DNA of 64,000 bases, from NCBI GenBank assembly GCA_016718825.1, contig JADKCL010000031.1:1-64000 (forward strand), in the 5' to 3' direction. Below the pieces are notes generated by a model. It made no database searches. It was given only the letters and a program-made list of their open reading frames with translations, and had not been told where the DNA came from. Shown here piece by piece: positions 48,546 through 56,666 of this stretch; within the stretch, counting starts at the first letter, position 1; every line of letters begins with the position of its first letter. Source of the stretch: Bacteroidota bacterium. GTDB lineage: Bacteria > Bacteroidota > Bacteroidia > J057 > JADKCL01. The translations under genes and the position numbers were made by a program.

Positions 48546-49358
48546 ATGGCAATGAAAGAAAAGTCTGGATTCAAGGATGTCATCTCGCTCAACGGTCAAA
48601 CGACCGGCGCTTGGTCCTACATTCCCTACTTGTTTACGTTGGTCATGCTCGTCCTTTTCTGGGTCATGATCATGCCCAATGTGATTCCGGGTCCGCTTGA
48701 AATTCTAGGCGCATTTCCGACCTTGATCAAGGAGCAACAGCTGTTCGCGCACTGGGCATCGACCTTTAAATTGACCGCTGTGGCGCTGCTTTGCAGCATT
48801 GTGGCCGCATTATTGATCTCCTTTTCGACGGTGCTTCCGCTCATGCGTCCCTTGGTGGCCTTTGTCACCAAAATGCGGTTTCTGTCCTTGGTGGGCATCT
48901 CGATTGTTTTTGTGATGCTGGCGGATGACCTGACCACGGCGCGCATTTACTTGCTCATGTTTGGCATCGTGCCTTATATGACCACGAGCATCGTTTCGGT
49001 GGTTGATTCGACGGAAAAACTGCGGCTGGATTGTGCCAAGACTTTGGGACTGTCGCCTTGGCAACAGGTTTGGCATATTCAAATCCGGGAGAAGGCGGGC
49101 GACATTGCGGATGTGATCCGGCAAAATCTCGCCATGGCTTTTATGATGCTGACGTTCGTGGAACTGCGCGTACGCGAAGGCGGCGGCGTGGGCGTCCTCT
49201 TGGAAGACCTTCACAAAAGCGGCAAAGGTTACGATATGATTTTTGCGCTGCAACTGTCCATTCTCTTGGTGGGGATCGGCTTGGATGCGCTTTCATTTTA
49301 CCTGATCCGTATGGCATTTCCATTTTCATTCATTAGAAAAGAGGGCGGCAAGCAATGA
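48546..49358 (+). CDS. ABC transporter permease, NitT/TauT (SsuC-like) family
   Basis: 270 residues from ATG 48546 (MAMKEKS). A possible upstream start at 48489 would fall inside the terminator stem and is rejected. Several membrane helices are visible (SYIPYLFTLVMLVLFWVMIM, then LTAVALLCSIVAALLIS, LVGISIVFVML and LLVGIGLDALSFYLI). An EAA-type cytoplasmic loop (EKLRLDCAKTLGLSPWQQVW, about 177-196) is the ATPase docking site of binding-protein-dependent permeases. It forms the inner-membrane channel of the importer. Its last four bases overlap the ATPase start (ATGA), so the two are translationally coupled. Substrate specificity cannot be read from the sequence; the family includes nitrate, sulfonate and taurine importers. 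Confidence 0.88.
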   Translation: MAMKEKSGFKDVISLNGQTTGAWSYIPYLFTLVMLVLFWVMIMPNVIPGPLEILGAFPTLIKEQQLFAHWASTFKLTAVALLCSIVAALLISFSTVLPLMRPLVAFVTKMRFLSLVGISIVFVMLADDLTTARIYLLMFGIVPYMTTSIVSVVDSTEKLRLDCAKTLGLSPWQQVWHIQIREKAGDIADVIRQNLAMAFMMLTFVELRVREGGGVGVLLEDLHKSGKGYDMIFALQLSILLVGIGLDALSFYLIRMAFPFSFIRKEGGKQ

Positions 49359-50197
49359 GCGAATTTGAATACACAGTCAATCGGTCCATCCTTACGGTCA
49401 AGGACCTTACCTTTTCCTACGGAAAGGGAAAGCCCAATGTGCTGAGCAATCTTTCTTTCAGCATCGAAGACATTCAACGGCCCAACAAGGGAGGTCCGGA
49501 AGGAGAATTGATCGTCATTTTGGGCGAATCAGGCTCCGGGAAATCGACTTTACTCGGGCTTTTATCTGGAATTCTCACACCACAATCCGGAGAGATTCAA
49601 ATCATCGACGGACTTGGTTCGACGAAGATGACCTCCGTCAAACAAGGCATGGTGGGCGTCGTGGACCAAGCTTCCACGCTGTTTGAGCACCTCACGGTTC
49701 AGAAAAACCTGGCATTTGCGGCGAGCTTGGGCGGCATTCCCAAAGAGCAACAAAAGGCGGCCGTCTCGGAGATTTTGCGCGATTTTGGCCTCGAATCCCA
49801 TGGCGGAAAATACCCGGGACAACTGTCGGGCGGGCAGCGTCAGCGTGTGGCCATTGCACGGCAAATTTTGCGTCAGCCATCCGTCATCATCTTTGACGAG
49901 CCCTTCAGCGGACTGGATTACAAGTCCAAGATGCAGGCTATGCGGTTGATTCAGCAGGTTTCCAATATCCATACCGACCAAGTGGTGATGGTGATCACCC
50001 ACGACATCTATGTTGCCGTGCAGATTGCAGACAGGATTCTATTTCTGGAGCAGCGGGCAGATGGCAGCGGCGCCCACATCGCGCAGGAGTTTAACCTCAT
50101 GGACTTGGGCATCGCTTGGCGCCCCAACAACCAACTCCTCCCGGAATATGCCCAAGTTGTGAATGAGATTCAGCAGCGGTCGTTGAAGCGGGTTTAG
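49355..50197 (+). CDS. ABC transporter ATP-binding protein, NitT/TauT (SsuB-like) family
   Basis: 280 residues. Walker A GESGSGKST (about 57-65), Q-loop (VVDQAS, Gln105), signature LSGGQRQR (157-164), Walker B VIIFDEP (177-183), D-loop SGLD (185-188) and H-loop His216 (VITHD) are all intact, so it should hydrolyse ATP. The C-terminal extension (about 230-280) is short and holds no obvious regulatory domain. The start overlaps the permease stop by 4 bp. It supplies energy to the importer encoded with the permease and the OmpA-fused binding protein. The next gene is convergent, 161 bp downstream, and no clear terminator hairpin was seen there. Confidence 0.9.
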   Translation: MSEFEYTVNRSILTVKDLTFSYGKGKPNVLSNLSFSIEDIQRPNKGGPEGELIVILGESGSGKSTLLGLLSGILTPQSGEIQIIDGLGSTKMTSVKQGMVGVVDQASTLFEHLTVQKNLAFAASLGGIPKEQQKAAVSEILRDFGLESHGGKYPGQLSGGQRQRVAIARQILRQPSVIIFDEPFSGLDYKSKMQAMRLIQQVSNIHTDQVVMVITHDIYVAVQIADRILFLEQRADGSGAHIAQEFNLMDLGIAWRPNNQLLPEYAQVVNEIQQRSLKRV

Positions 50198-50358
50198 GGG
50201 GTTTTGGTTGATGTCTGGGAAATGAAATGATCCTTGTCTGGCAGGCTGATAGAAATCATCTCAGGGTAGATCAAACCCATCACAATGAAGGGAGTTGCAG
50301 GATTTGAAAACATATAGAAGTACTCACTAAGGTTAGGATAAAATGTACAGTTTGACTA

Positions 50359-52068
50359 TTAATGGAGGACAACCAACTTCTTCGTCATCCTCCTCCCACT
50401 TCCGTCATCCACGATTCTGATCAACAGCAATTGGCCACTCAAATTCTCCATCTCAAGGAACACCTCTTGGGCCTGAATTGATTGTGCCCAAAGCTTTTGC
50501 CCAGCTAGATTGTAAACTTCCAGCCGAGTTTGAGGCCCCCATGATTGATCTACCTGCACCGTAAAAGCTCCTTGTGTTGGATTCGGCCACAAAGAAAAGG
50601 AAGGAATTGGATCGGGTACTACAGGCCAAACAGGAAATTGTTTCCCATCGAACCGAAGGAGCATATTGTATGGAACATCTGCACTTGTAACTTGCAAGGA
50701 AAGTGTATCTATCGTACACAAGGTGGTGATCACACGTGTCTCCACCGTTATATACTCGTCTTCTGCAGCGACAATCGCACCAAATCGCTTGTCCTGGTTT
50801 GTCGTGGCATCACTCATCACCCATGCGACTTTTCCCGTGTGACGATTTACAACACAGAGGTAACCTGTTCTTGCCGCGGAGGGCCATGGTTGTTGATCGC
50901 CTATCAGGAAATGGATAGTATCGATAGACATGTCGCATTGATAATAGCCAGACCAATACAAGAAGTCTTTCGAGAGTGCAATTCCACCAGTTGTAACACG
51001 GTATCCTGTACTTGGTAATTCCCAAAGGAGTTGTCCTGAAGAATCGAATCGATTGATAAATGCCTTTACAGAATCAGAAGCATCCGCTGCCAAATAAATT
51101 TCTCCCGCTATTGACGCATCAATTTTGATATTGTTGATATTGCTAATGTGCCTAAGCTCACGTGTCCATTTGATCTGTAGATTAGGGTCAATCTTGACAA
51201 GGTTGCGATCATAAAGTGTCAATGTATCACTCCCACAAACGATCCTTCCTGGCGTACTTATAGGGTTTCCAACCACCCATAGGACAAGGTAAATATTGCC
51301 ATTTTGATCCATTGTTGATTCACAATAGCCCGCTTGCGAGGAGTTAATTGTTTCGACATAGCGAAAATTAATCACATTTCCCACAGTGTCCAATTTTATT
51401 ATCGTCAAGAATGGATTCGCCGTTGTGTCGATGGCGAGAGTATCATTTCCAATATAAATTGGAAATGACTGACCTCTTAATATCAATTGGAGATTGCCCT
51501 GCGGATCAATAAGGAGCTTCTGGGGAACTATTCCATTACCTGACAATCGCATAAACTTACTTCCCTCTCCATACTCGTTTAAATGCAAAACAAATCCGTT
51601 GGTACCAGGAGCAGTCAAGTTACCGCCATAAGGAATAGATACATCTCCAGAGTACCATCCCGTTACCCATGCTTCGCCTTTAGCATCCAAAACAATGTCG
51701 GTCACTACAGATTGCGATTCATATTGTCCAGTGATGATCCATGCCCATTCAAATGCACCGTTTGAATCCAACTTAACCACATAACCGTGCGAATCGATTG
51801 GGTCGCTGACAACCGTGTCCTCAAACAACGAGTCTATATGGTAGGCGATTCCTATATAAAGTAAACTTGTGTAGGAACCTGCATAGTAAATGGAGCCATC
51901 AGGAGCCTGCTCCATGTCTTTCGTTACTTCGAAACGGTTGTTTCCTGCAAACACTTTGTACCACTCAAGGCTCGGAAACGCCTCAATCCGCTCCTGCGCA
52001 GGCAACGTCAACGCAGTCCCGATCAGAAAGCAAGGTAGAAAAAAGAGGTATCTTAAAATCTTGCACAT
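50359..52068 (-). CDS. T9SS-sorted beta-propeller-like protein
   Basis: 569 residues with a signal peptide (about 1-25, ending T-L-P-A-Q). The body contains SBBP-like repeated strands (DGSIYYAGSYTS, GEAWVTGWYSGD, GNIYLVLWVVGN, GEIYLAADASDSV), each pairing an observed-event phrase with a numeric strand, which suggests a propeller of five to seven blades. The C-terminal 80 residues form a type A sorting domain (FSLWPNPTQGAFTVQV, LEVYNLAGQKLW, RRMTKKLVVLH). It is predicted to be exported by T9SS and attached to or released from the surface. No catalytic residues were recognised. It stands alone: the genes on both sides run on the other strand. Confidence 0.82.
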   Translation of the reverse strand: MCKILRYLFFLPCFLIGTALTLPAQERIEAFPSLEWYKVFAGNNRFEVTKDMEQAPDGSIYYAGSYTSLLYIGIAYHIDSLFEDTVVSDPIDSHGYVVKLDSNGAFEWAWIITGQYESQSVVTDIVLDAKGEAWVTGWYSGDVSIPYGGNLTAPGTNGFVLHLNEYGEGSKFMRLSGNGIVPQKLLIDPQGNLQLILRGQSFPIYIGNDTLAIDTTANPFLTIIKLDTVGNVINFRYVETINSSQAGYCESTMDQNGNIYLVLWVVGNPISTPGRIVCGSDTLTLYDRNLVKIDPNLQIKWTRELRHISNINNIKIDASIAGEIYLAADASDSVKAFINRFDSSGQLLWELPSTGYRVTTGGIALSKDFLYWSGYYQCDMSIDTIHFLIGDQQPWPSAARTGYLCVVNRHTGKVAWVMSDATTNQDKRFGAIVAAEDEYITVETRVITTLCTIDTLSLQVTSADVPYNMLLRFDGKQFPVWPVVPDPIPSFSLWPNPTQGAFTVQVDQSWGPQTRLEVYNLAGQKLWAQSIQAQEVFLEMENLSGQLLLIRIVDDGSGRRMTKKLVVLH

Positions 52069-52496
52069 GAGTTAGAGGTGATGTTACACCCAAGTGACGC
52101 ATTTTACAAATCAATGCCAAGGATTATTTTGCGTACGCGAAATTTTTTCTTTGGTGGGCGTTGCCACCTGACTGTCAACCTTTTTAGCTACTGCTACCGC
52201 AACACCACAATACGCTCAGCCGCCTTGAACCCATGCTCATTTTCCGTAAGTCGGAGGGTTGGACCGTGCATAGGCCGTTGGTTTCGAGCACGCATACAAG
52301 GCTATCAGTCGCCAAATCTATCCGCAGAATAGAGAATTTGGCGACTTATGACCAACAAAATCCTGCAAATCATCCCAAATTCACCTTTTTTCAGAAAATC
52401 ACTTCCACGTCGTCCTCAAAACCCATCCTATGTCCTTGCCGCAGGCGATTTGCCATTTTCCATCCTTTTCCCCAACTTCCCTGAAAGTTTGAACGC
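52069..52496. other. Divergent intergenic region with an 11-bp inverted repeat
   Basis: 428 bp between divergent genes. It holds a perfect inverted repeat AGTCGCCAAAT/ATTTGGCGACT (52307-52317 and 52336-52346, 18-base loop). No T-run follows, so it is unlikely to be a terminator; an operator or a decayed mobile-element end is possible. No exact TAnnTTTG match and no credible small gene were seen. Confidence 0.55.
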
Positions 52497-53219
52497 ATGA
52501 AAAAGCTATTGTTTGGAGTTTTGATGATCGCCACCGGATTTGCCTCCGTGTCTGCACAAATTTCTTCCACCGACTGCATGGAAGACATCAAAAAGGTCTA
52601 TACCCAGATCGACCACGAACGCCTGATGACGGGAACGGATCAAGTGCGGATCGACTTCAAACACAGCTATATCATGCGCTTTGACGAAGAAGGAAAAACC
52701 GTGTCCTACGACGAGACCATGGTCTTCGGGCCCAAATTCAGATGGTATGACTCCCCTGAATTCAATGAATGCAGCGACGGCAGCGAGGCTTACAATTATC
52801 GCAAGCATCAAATGGTGGTGTACCGCACTGCAAGCACCCTCGCCAAATCCGGCGCGCTCATTCCCTTGGTCGACAAAGGATTGTTTGCCTATTGCCTCGT
52901 CAAGGAATGCGCCTTCATCACTGCGCCCGGCCAAGACACCCTGCGTCACAAACGCGCCCTCATGACCGTCAACGACGAAGGCCAGAAAAAATACCAAGTC
53001 AAGGAAATGGAATTCGTTTGGAACCCGATTACTGGCCAACCCGTCATTGCAGCGGTCACCTTCACCGAAAAAAGCATCTGGAAATGGGCCAAATGGGATT
53101 TCTCCAACTTTTCCAAGATGGAGCCTGCCCTAGCCGGAGATGTCAAAACCAACCTCCTCGACGCAAATGGTCAATTGCTGGCGAAGTTCAAGGGAGCGGA
53201 AATCCTCGACTACAGATAA
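52497..53219 (+). CDS. Small exported protein of unknown function
   Basis: 240 residues with a signal peptide (MKKLLFGVLMIATGFASVSA, cleaved before Q). The mature domain has alternating beta strands, contains SYIMRFDEEGKTVSYDETM and VYRTASTLAKSGALIPLV, and keeps four Cys (in TDCMED, NECSDG, YCLVKEC), which could form two disulfides. No sorting domain and no lipobox, so it is probably periplasmic. I recognise no family. It is flanked by a divergent T9SS protein and a downstream repeat region, so it is likely monocistronic. Confidence 0.75.
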   Translation: MKKLLFGVLMIATGFASVSAQISSTDCMEDIKKVYTQIDHERLMTGTDQVRIDFKHSYIMRFDEEGKTVSYDETMVFGPKFRWYDSPEFNECSDGSEAYNYRKHQMVVYRTASTLAKSGALIPLVDKGLFAYCLVKECAFITAPGQDTLRHKRALMTVNDEGQKKYQVKEMEFVWNPITGQPVIAAVTFTEKSIWKWAKWDFSNFSKMEPALAGDVKTNLLDANGQLLAKFKGAEILDYR

Positions 53220-53291
53220 GCAGAATTCACAGAATTTTCAGAATCATACTTGGGGTTGAATTCTTGGGTTTCCTTTGATTGCCTTCCCTTT

Positions 53292-53466
53292 GCGTCTTGG
53301 TGCCTTGGTGGCAAATCTCCGCTTGGTGCCTTGGTGGCAAATTTCCACTTGGTGTCTTGGTGTCTTCGTGGCAAATTTCCACTTGGTGTCTTGGTGGTAA
53401 ATCTCCACTTGGTGTCTTTGTGTCTTCGTGGCAAATTTCCCCTTCGTGTCTTGGTGCCTTGGCTGT
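53292..53466. repeat. Tandem CTTGGTGTCTTGGTGGCAAA-type intergenic repeats
   Basis: About six imperfect units with core CTTGGTGYCTTGGTGGCAAA followed by TYTCC. Spacings alternate between about 26 bp and 34 bp, the longer units carrying an extra TCTTCGTG. The region is non-coding: it follows the stop at 53219 and precedes a terminator. Similar CCAAGACACCAAG-rich repeats are scattered in many bacterial genomes. Confidence 0.85.
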
Positions 53467-53504
53467 GGCCGCCGAAGGAGGGTGGCCTAAACCATATCGG
53501 AACA

Positions 53505-53543
53505 CAAACAAAACGGGAGGATACAACCCAATGCACCCTCCCG
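53505..53543 (-). terminator. Intrinsic terminator after the 53,566 giant
   Basis: 7-bp stem CGGGAGG/CCTCCCG (53514-53520 with 53537-53543), followed on the minus strand by TTTTGTTTGTG. It begins 22 bp beyond the stop codon. Confidence 0.82.
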
Positions 53544-53565
53544 CTTCTGAATTCTTCGAATGATC

Positions 53566-56310
53566 TTACTGGATCACCAATTTGAAAATGGCCTGCAATT
53601 CGGGTTGACGGCGTGTGGTTTTCACCTTGACCGTGTAAGTCGCCCTTGCAATATCCGTCAAATCAAGTTCAGCCTCGGTGCGCAGATGCGAGAAATTGAA
53701 CACTTTGACCTTGCGCCCAAACATGTCCCAAACTTCAACCTCCACCGGCGTTTCAATCGGCATATCGCTCAGCAAATGCACCATACCGGAAGTCGGATTC
53801 GGGTACAATGCCAATCCTGAAAGACCTTCCGCGGCATCGCCCATGCCGACCAAGCTCACAAAAAGGCTATCACTGATGCCATGGCAACCATTGGCATCGA
53901 CGACAGCTACTTGGTACCATCCAGCTTGTTGCGGCTGCAAGGTTGGCCATACTGCGCCGAAGATATTGGATCCATTGAGCATCCATTGATAGGACGCATA
54001 CGGATCAGTGCTCAGTGTTCCACTGTTGTTGGCAATCGGCGGCTCGGGATTCGGCACTTCGGTCACCACCACCGTCGGACTCGTCTTGGTACAGCCGAAT
54101 CCGTTTGCAACGACAACGCTGAAGCTGCCAGGCGACGTGACCGTGATCGTTTGCGTTGTGGCACCATTGCTCCAATTGTAGGAAAAATAGCCCGATTGTG
54201 CGTCAAGCACCAAGGAAGTGCCTTGGCAAAGGAAGGCTGCAGGGCCGGGTATGATCTGCGGATTCGGATTGATGAAAGGCTGGAAGTTTACTACAACAGT
54301 ATCCTTCGCAATGCATCCATTTGCATCCTCGGCATGAACCCAGAATGGTCCGCCAGCATTCAAAACTACAATCACCGGGTTGGTCGAGCCGGTGTTCCAG
54401 AGATAATTTACCTGCCCGGGCAATGCAGTCAATGTCAGTGCTACATCTTCGCAAATCGTCAATGGCCCATCCGCCGTAATCAAATTGTTGTCGACCACAT
54501 GCTCCCCAACCACAATCGTATCCGAACCCGCGCAACCGAGAGCGGACTGAACGTCCAACCAATAGGTTCCGGGTTGCGTGATCGTGGTTATGATTCCGGG
54601 TCCGTTGGTCCATTGATAGGAAGCAAACCCCGAAGGTCCGGTGAGCACCATATTGATCCCTGGGCACATCATGGTATCAGGACCGATGTTGATGACCGGA
54701 AGTGCCTCACTTTGTACGGTCCACGAATCGGTGACCATACAGCCGAGACTGTCGCTGAGGGTTACGGTATAGGCTCCAGAAGGCAACCCGCTCAGTGAAG
54801 TCGTGGTGTCGCCTGTGCTCCAAAGGAGCTGATAAGCTGCACAATCATTGCCCCCGGCAGTGGTCACCATCAGGCTCGCGGAGGAGTCACCTGCACAAAC
54901 GATTGGCGTGCCGGAAATCACAGCCGTCAGCGGCGCAGGCTCCGTTAATGTTGCACCCAAAATGGCAGTGGTCCCATTGGCATCGGTCACCGTAAGCGTA
55001 TAACTACCGGCCCCTAATCCAACAAGCGAAGCGGTGGTGGCGCCATTGCTCCATAGATAGGTGTAGGGTAAACAACCACCATTGACCTGGGCAAACACCG
55101 ATCCAGTGCTGTCTCCATGGCATGTGATATTGTAACATCCGGCCTCTGTCACGATCAGGTTGGTCACCAAAGGAACAGGATTTACAGTTACCACAAAACT
55201 ACACGTCGTCGAATTGCCAGAGAGGTCGGTTGCCGTATAGACCACGGTGGTCGCGCCTACAGTGAAAACCGAACCTGGATTGTGAGTTGTCGTGACACTT
55301 GAAATTCCACATTCATCTCCAGGGCTAGGTGCATTCCAGGTATGCGTCATGGAGCAGGTCATTGTATCTGCAACCAAAATCACGTTGGATGGACATCCAG
55401 ACCAAGTGGGGGACTGATTGTCGGTGATTACAACGGTAAATGAACAACTTGCCGAATTGCCCGAAGCATCCGTTACCACGAACGAATTGGTCGTGGTGCC
55501 GACAGGGAAGGACGCTCCTGAAACCAATCCGCCAACTTGCACCGAATTTGCTCCCGGACAGTTGTCCGATCCAATCGGCGCAGAGAAGGTCACGACTTTC
55601 GAGCAAAGCCCGGGATCATTGTTGCCGGTGATATTTGCCGGGCAGGTGATCGTCGGCAATTCGTTGTCGCTGATGACAACCGTAAATGAACAGGTTGCCG
55701 TATTGCCAGCCGCATCCGTCACAAGATAAGCATTCGTCGTGGTGCCAACAGGGAAGGCGGAGCCGCTTGGCAAGCCTGCGATCTGCGTGGTAGATGGTCC
55801 AGCGCAGTTGTCAGCGCCCACAGGCGCAGAGAAGGTCACGACTTTCGAGCAAAGCCCGGGATCATTGTTGCCGGTGATATTTGCCGGGCAAGTGATCGTT
55901 GGCAATTGGTTGTCGCTGATGACAACCGTAAATGAACAGGTTGCCGTATTGCCAGCCGCATCCGTCACAAGATAAGCATTCGTCGTGGTGCCAACAGGGA
56001 AGGCGGAGCCGCTTGGCAAGCCTGCGATCTGCGTGGTAGATGGTCCAGCGCAGTTGTCAGCGCCCACCGGCGCGGAGAAAGTCACGACCTTCGAGCAAAG
56101 CCCTGGATCATTGTTGCCCGTGATATTTGCCGGGCAGGTGATCGTTGGCAACTCACTGTCGCTGATGACAACCGTAAATGAACAGGTTGCCGTATTGCCA
56201 GCCACATCCGTCACAAGATAGGCATTCGTCGTTGTACCCACGGGGAAGGCGGAGCCGCTTGGCAAGCCTGCGATCTGCGTGGTAGATGGTCCAGCGCAGT
56301 TGTCAGCGCC
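53566..56310 (-). CDS. C-terminal part of a T9SS-sorted HYR giant
   Basis: About 914 codons in frame to the stop. It contains four HYR units (CPANITGNNDPGLCSKVVTF, PVGADNCAGP), one further HYR unit (WSGCPSNVILVADTMTC), two SprB-like repeats (YLWSNGATTASLVGLGAG, LLWSTGDTTTSLSGLPSG), Ig/PKD-like segments, and a type A sorting domain (LALYPNPTSGMVHLLS, VEVWDMFGRKVKVF, KTTRRQPELQAIFKLVIQ). It is the 3' end of the gene entering from the right edge. The frame is lost at 56309-56350, where three homopolymer indels (one missing C, one missing G, one extra G) occur relative to neighbouring copies of the same unit. If these are errors, this is the C-terminus of one protein of more than 3,400 residues. 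Confidence 0.85.
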   Translation of the reverse strand, partial: GADNCAGPSTTQIAGLPSGSAFPVGTTTNAYLVTDVAGNTATCSFTVVISDSELPTITCPANITGNNDPGLCSKVVTFSAPVGADNCAGPSTTQIAGLPSGSAFPVGTTTNAYLVTDAAGNTATCSFTVVISDNQLPTITCPANITGNNDPGLCSKVVTFSAPVGADNCAGPSTTQIAGLPSGSAFPVGTTTNAYLVTDAAGNTATCSFTVVISDNELPTITCPANITGNNDPGLCSKVVTFSAPIGSDNCPGANSVQVGGLVSGASFPVGTTTNSFVVTDASGNSASCSFTVVITDNQSPTWSGCPSNVILVADTMTCSMTHTWNAPSPGDECGISSVTTTHNPGSVFTVGATTVVYTATDLSGNSTTCSFVVTVNPVPLVTNLIVTEAGCYNITCHGDSTGSVFAQVNGGCLPYTYLWSNGATTASLVGLGAGSYTLTVTDANGTTAILGATLTEPAPLTAVISGTPIVCAGDSSASLMVTTAGGNDCAAYQLLWSTGDTTTSLSGLPSGAYTVTLSDSLGCMVTDSWTVQSEALPVINIGPDTMMCPGINMVLTGPSGFASYQWTNGPGIITTITQPGTYWLDVQSALGCAGSDTIVVGEHVVDNNLITADGPLTICEDVALTLTALPGQVNYLWNTGSTNPVIVVLNAGGPFWVHAEDANGCIAKDTVVVNFQPFINPNPQIIPGPAAFLCQGTSLVLDAQSGYFSYNWSNGATTQTITVTSPGSFSVVVANGFGCTKTSPTVVVTEVPNPEPPIANNSGTLSTDPYASYQWMLNGSNIFGAVWPTLQPQQAGWYQVAVVDANGCHGISDSLFVSLVGMGDAAEGLSGLALYPNPTSGMVHLLSDMPIETPVEVEVWDMFGRKVKVFNFSHLRTEAELDLTDIARATYTVKVKTTRRQPELQAIFKLVIQ

Positions 56311-56349
56311 ACCGGCGCGAGAAAGTCACGACTTTGGAGCAGAGGCCCG

Positions 56350-56666
56350 GGATCATTGTTGCCGGTGATATTTGCAGGGCAGGTGATCGTTGGCAATTCG
56401 TTGTCGCTGATGACAACCGTAAATGAACAGGTTGCCGTATTGCCAGCCGCATCCGTCACGAGATAGGCATTCGTCGTCGTACCCACGGGGAAGGCGGAGC
56501 CGCTTGCCAAACCAGCCGTCTGCGTGGTGGTTGGTCCAGCGCAGTTGTCAGCACCCACGGGGGCGGAGAAAGTCACCACCTTCGAGCAAAGCCCGGGATC
56601 ATTGTTGCCCGTGATATTTACTGGGCAAGTGATCGTTGGCAACTCACTGTCGCTGATGACAACCGT
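56350..56666 (-). pseudogene. HYR fragment between frameshifts of the giant
   Basis: Encodes about 1.3 HYR units (LPTITCPVNITGNNDPGLCS, APVGADNCAGPTTTQ, FPVGTTTNAYLVTDAAGN). It joins the upstream part through a single missing G at about 56666: the plus strand here reads CCGTAAGCTGC, while the copy at 56885 has TGTGAAGCTGC. The same protein continues on both sides in other frames. Confidence 0.75.

Noticed and set aside
52240..52310. tRNA-like GGTTTCGAGC motif in the intergenic region
   Set aside because: No acceptor stem, anticodon arm or correct spacing can be drawn around it.
53210..53536. Minus-strand frame encoding repeated K-W-K/R-H-Q-D-T peptides
   Set aside because: It is only the translation of the CTTGGTG intergenic repeats and runs through a terminator.
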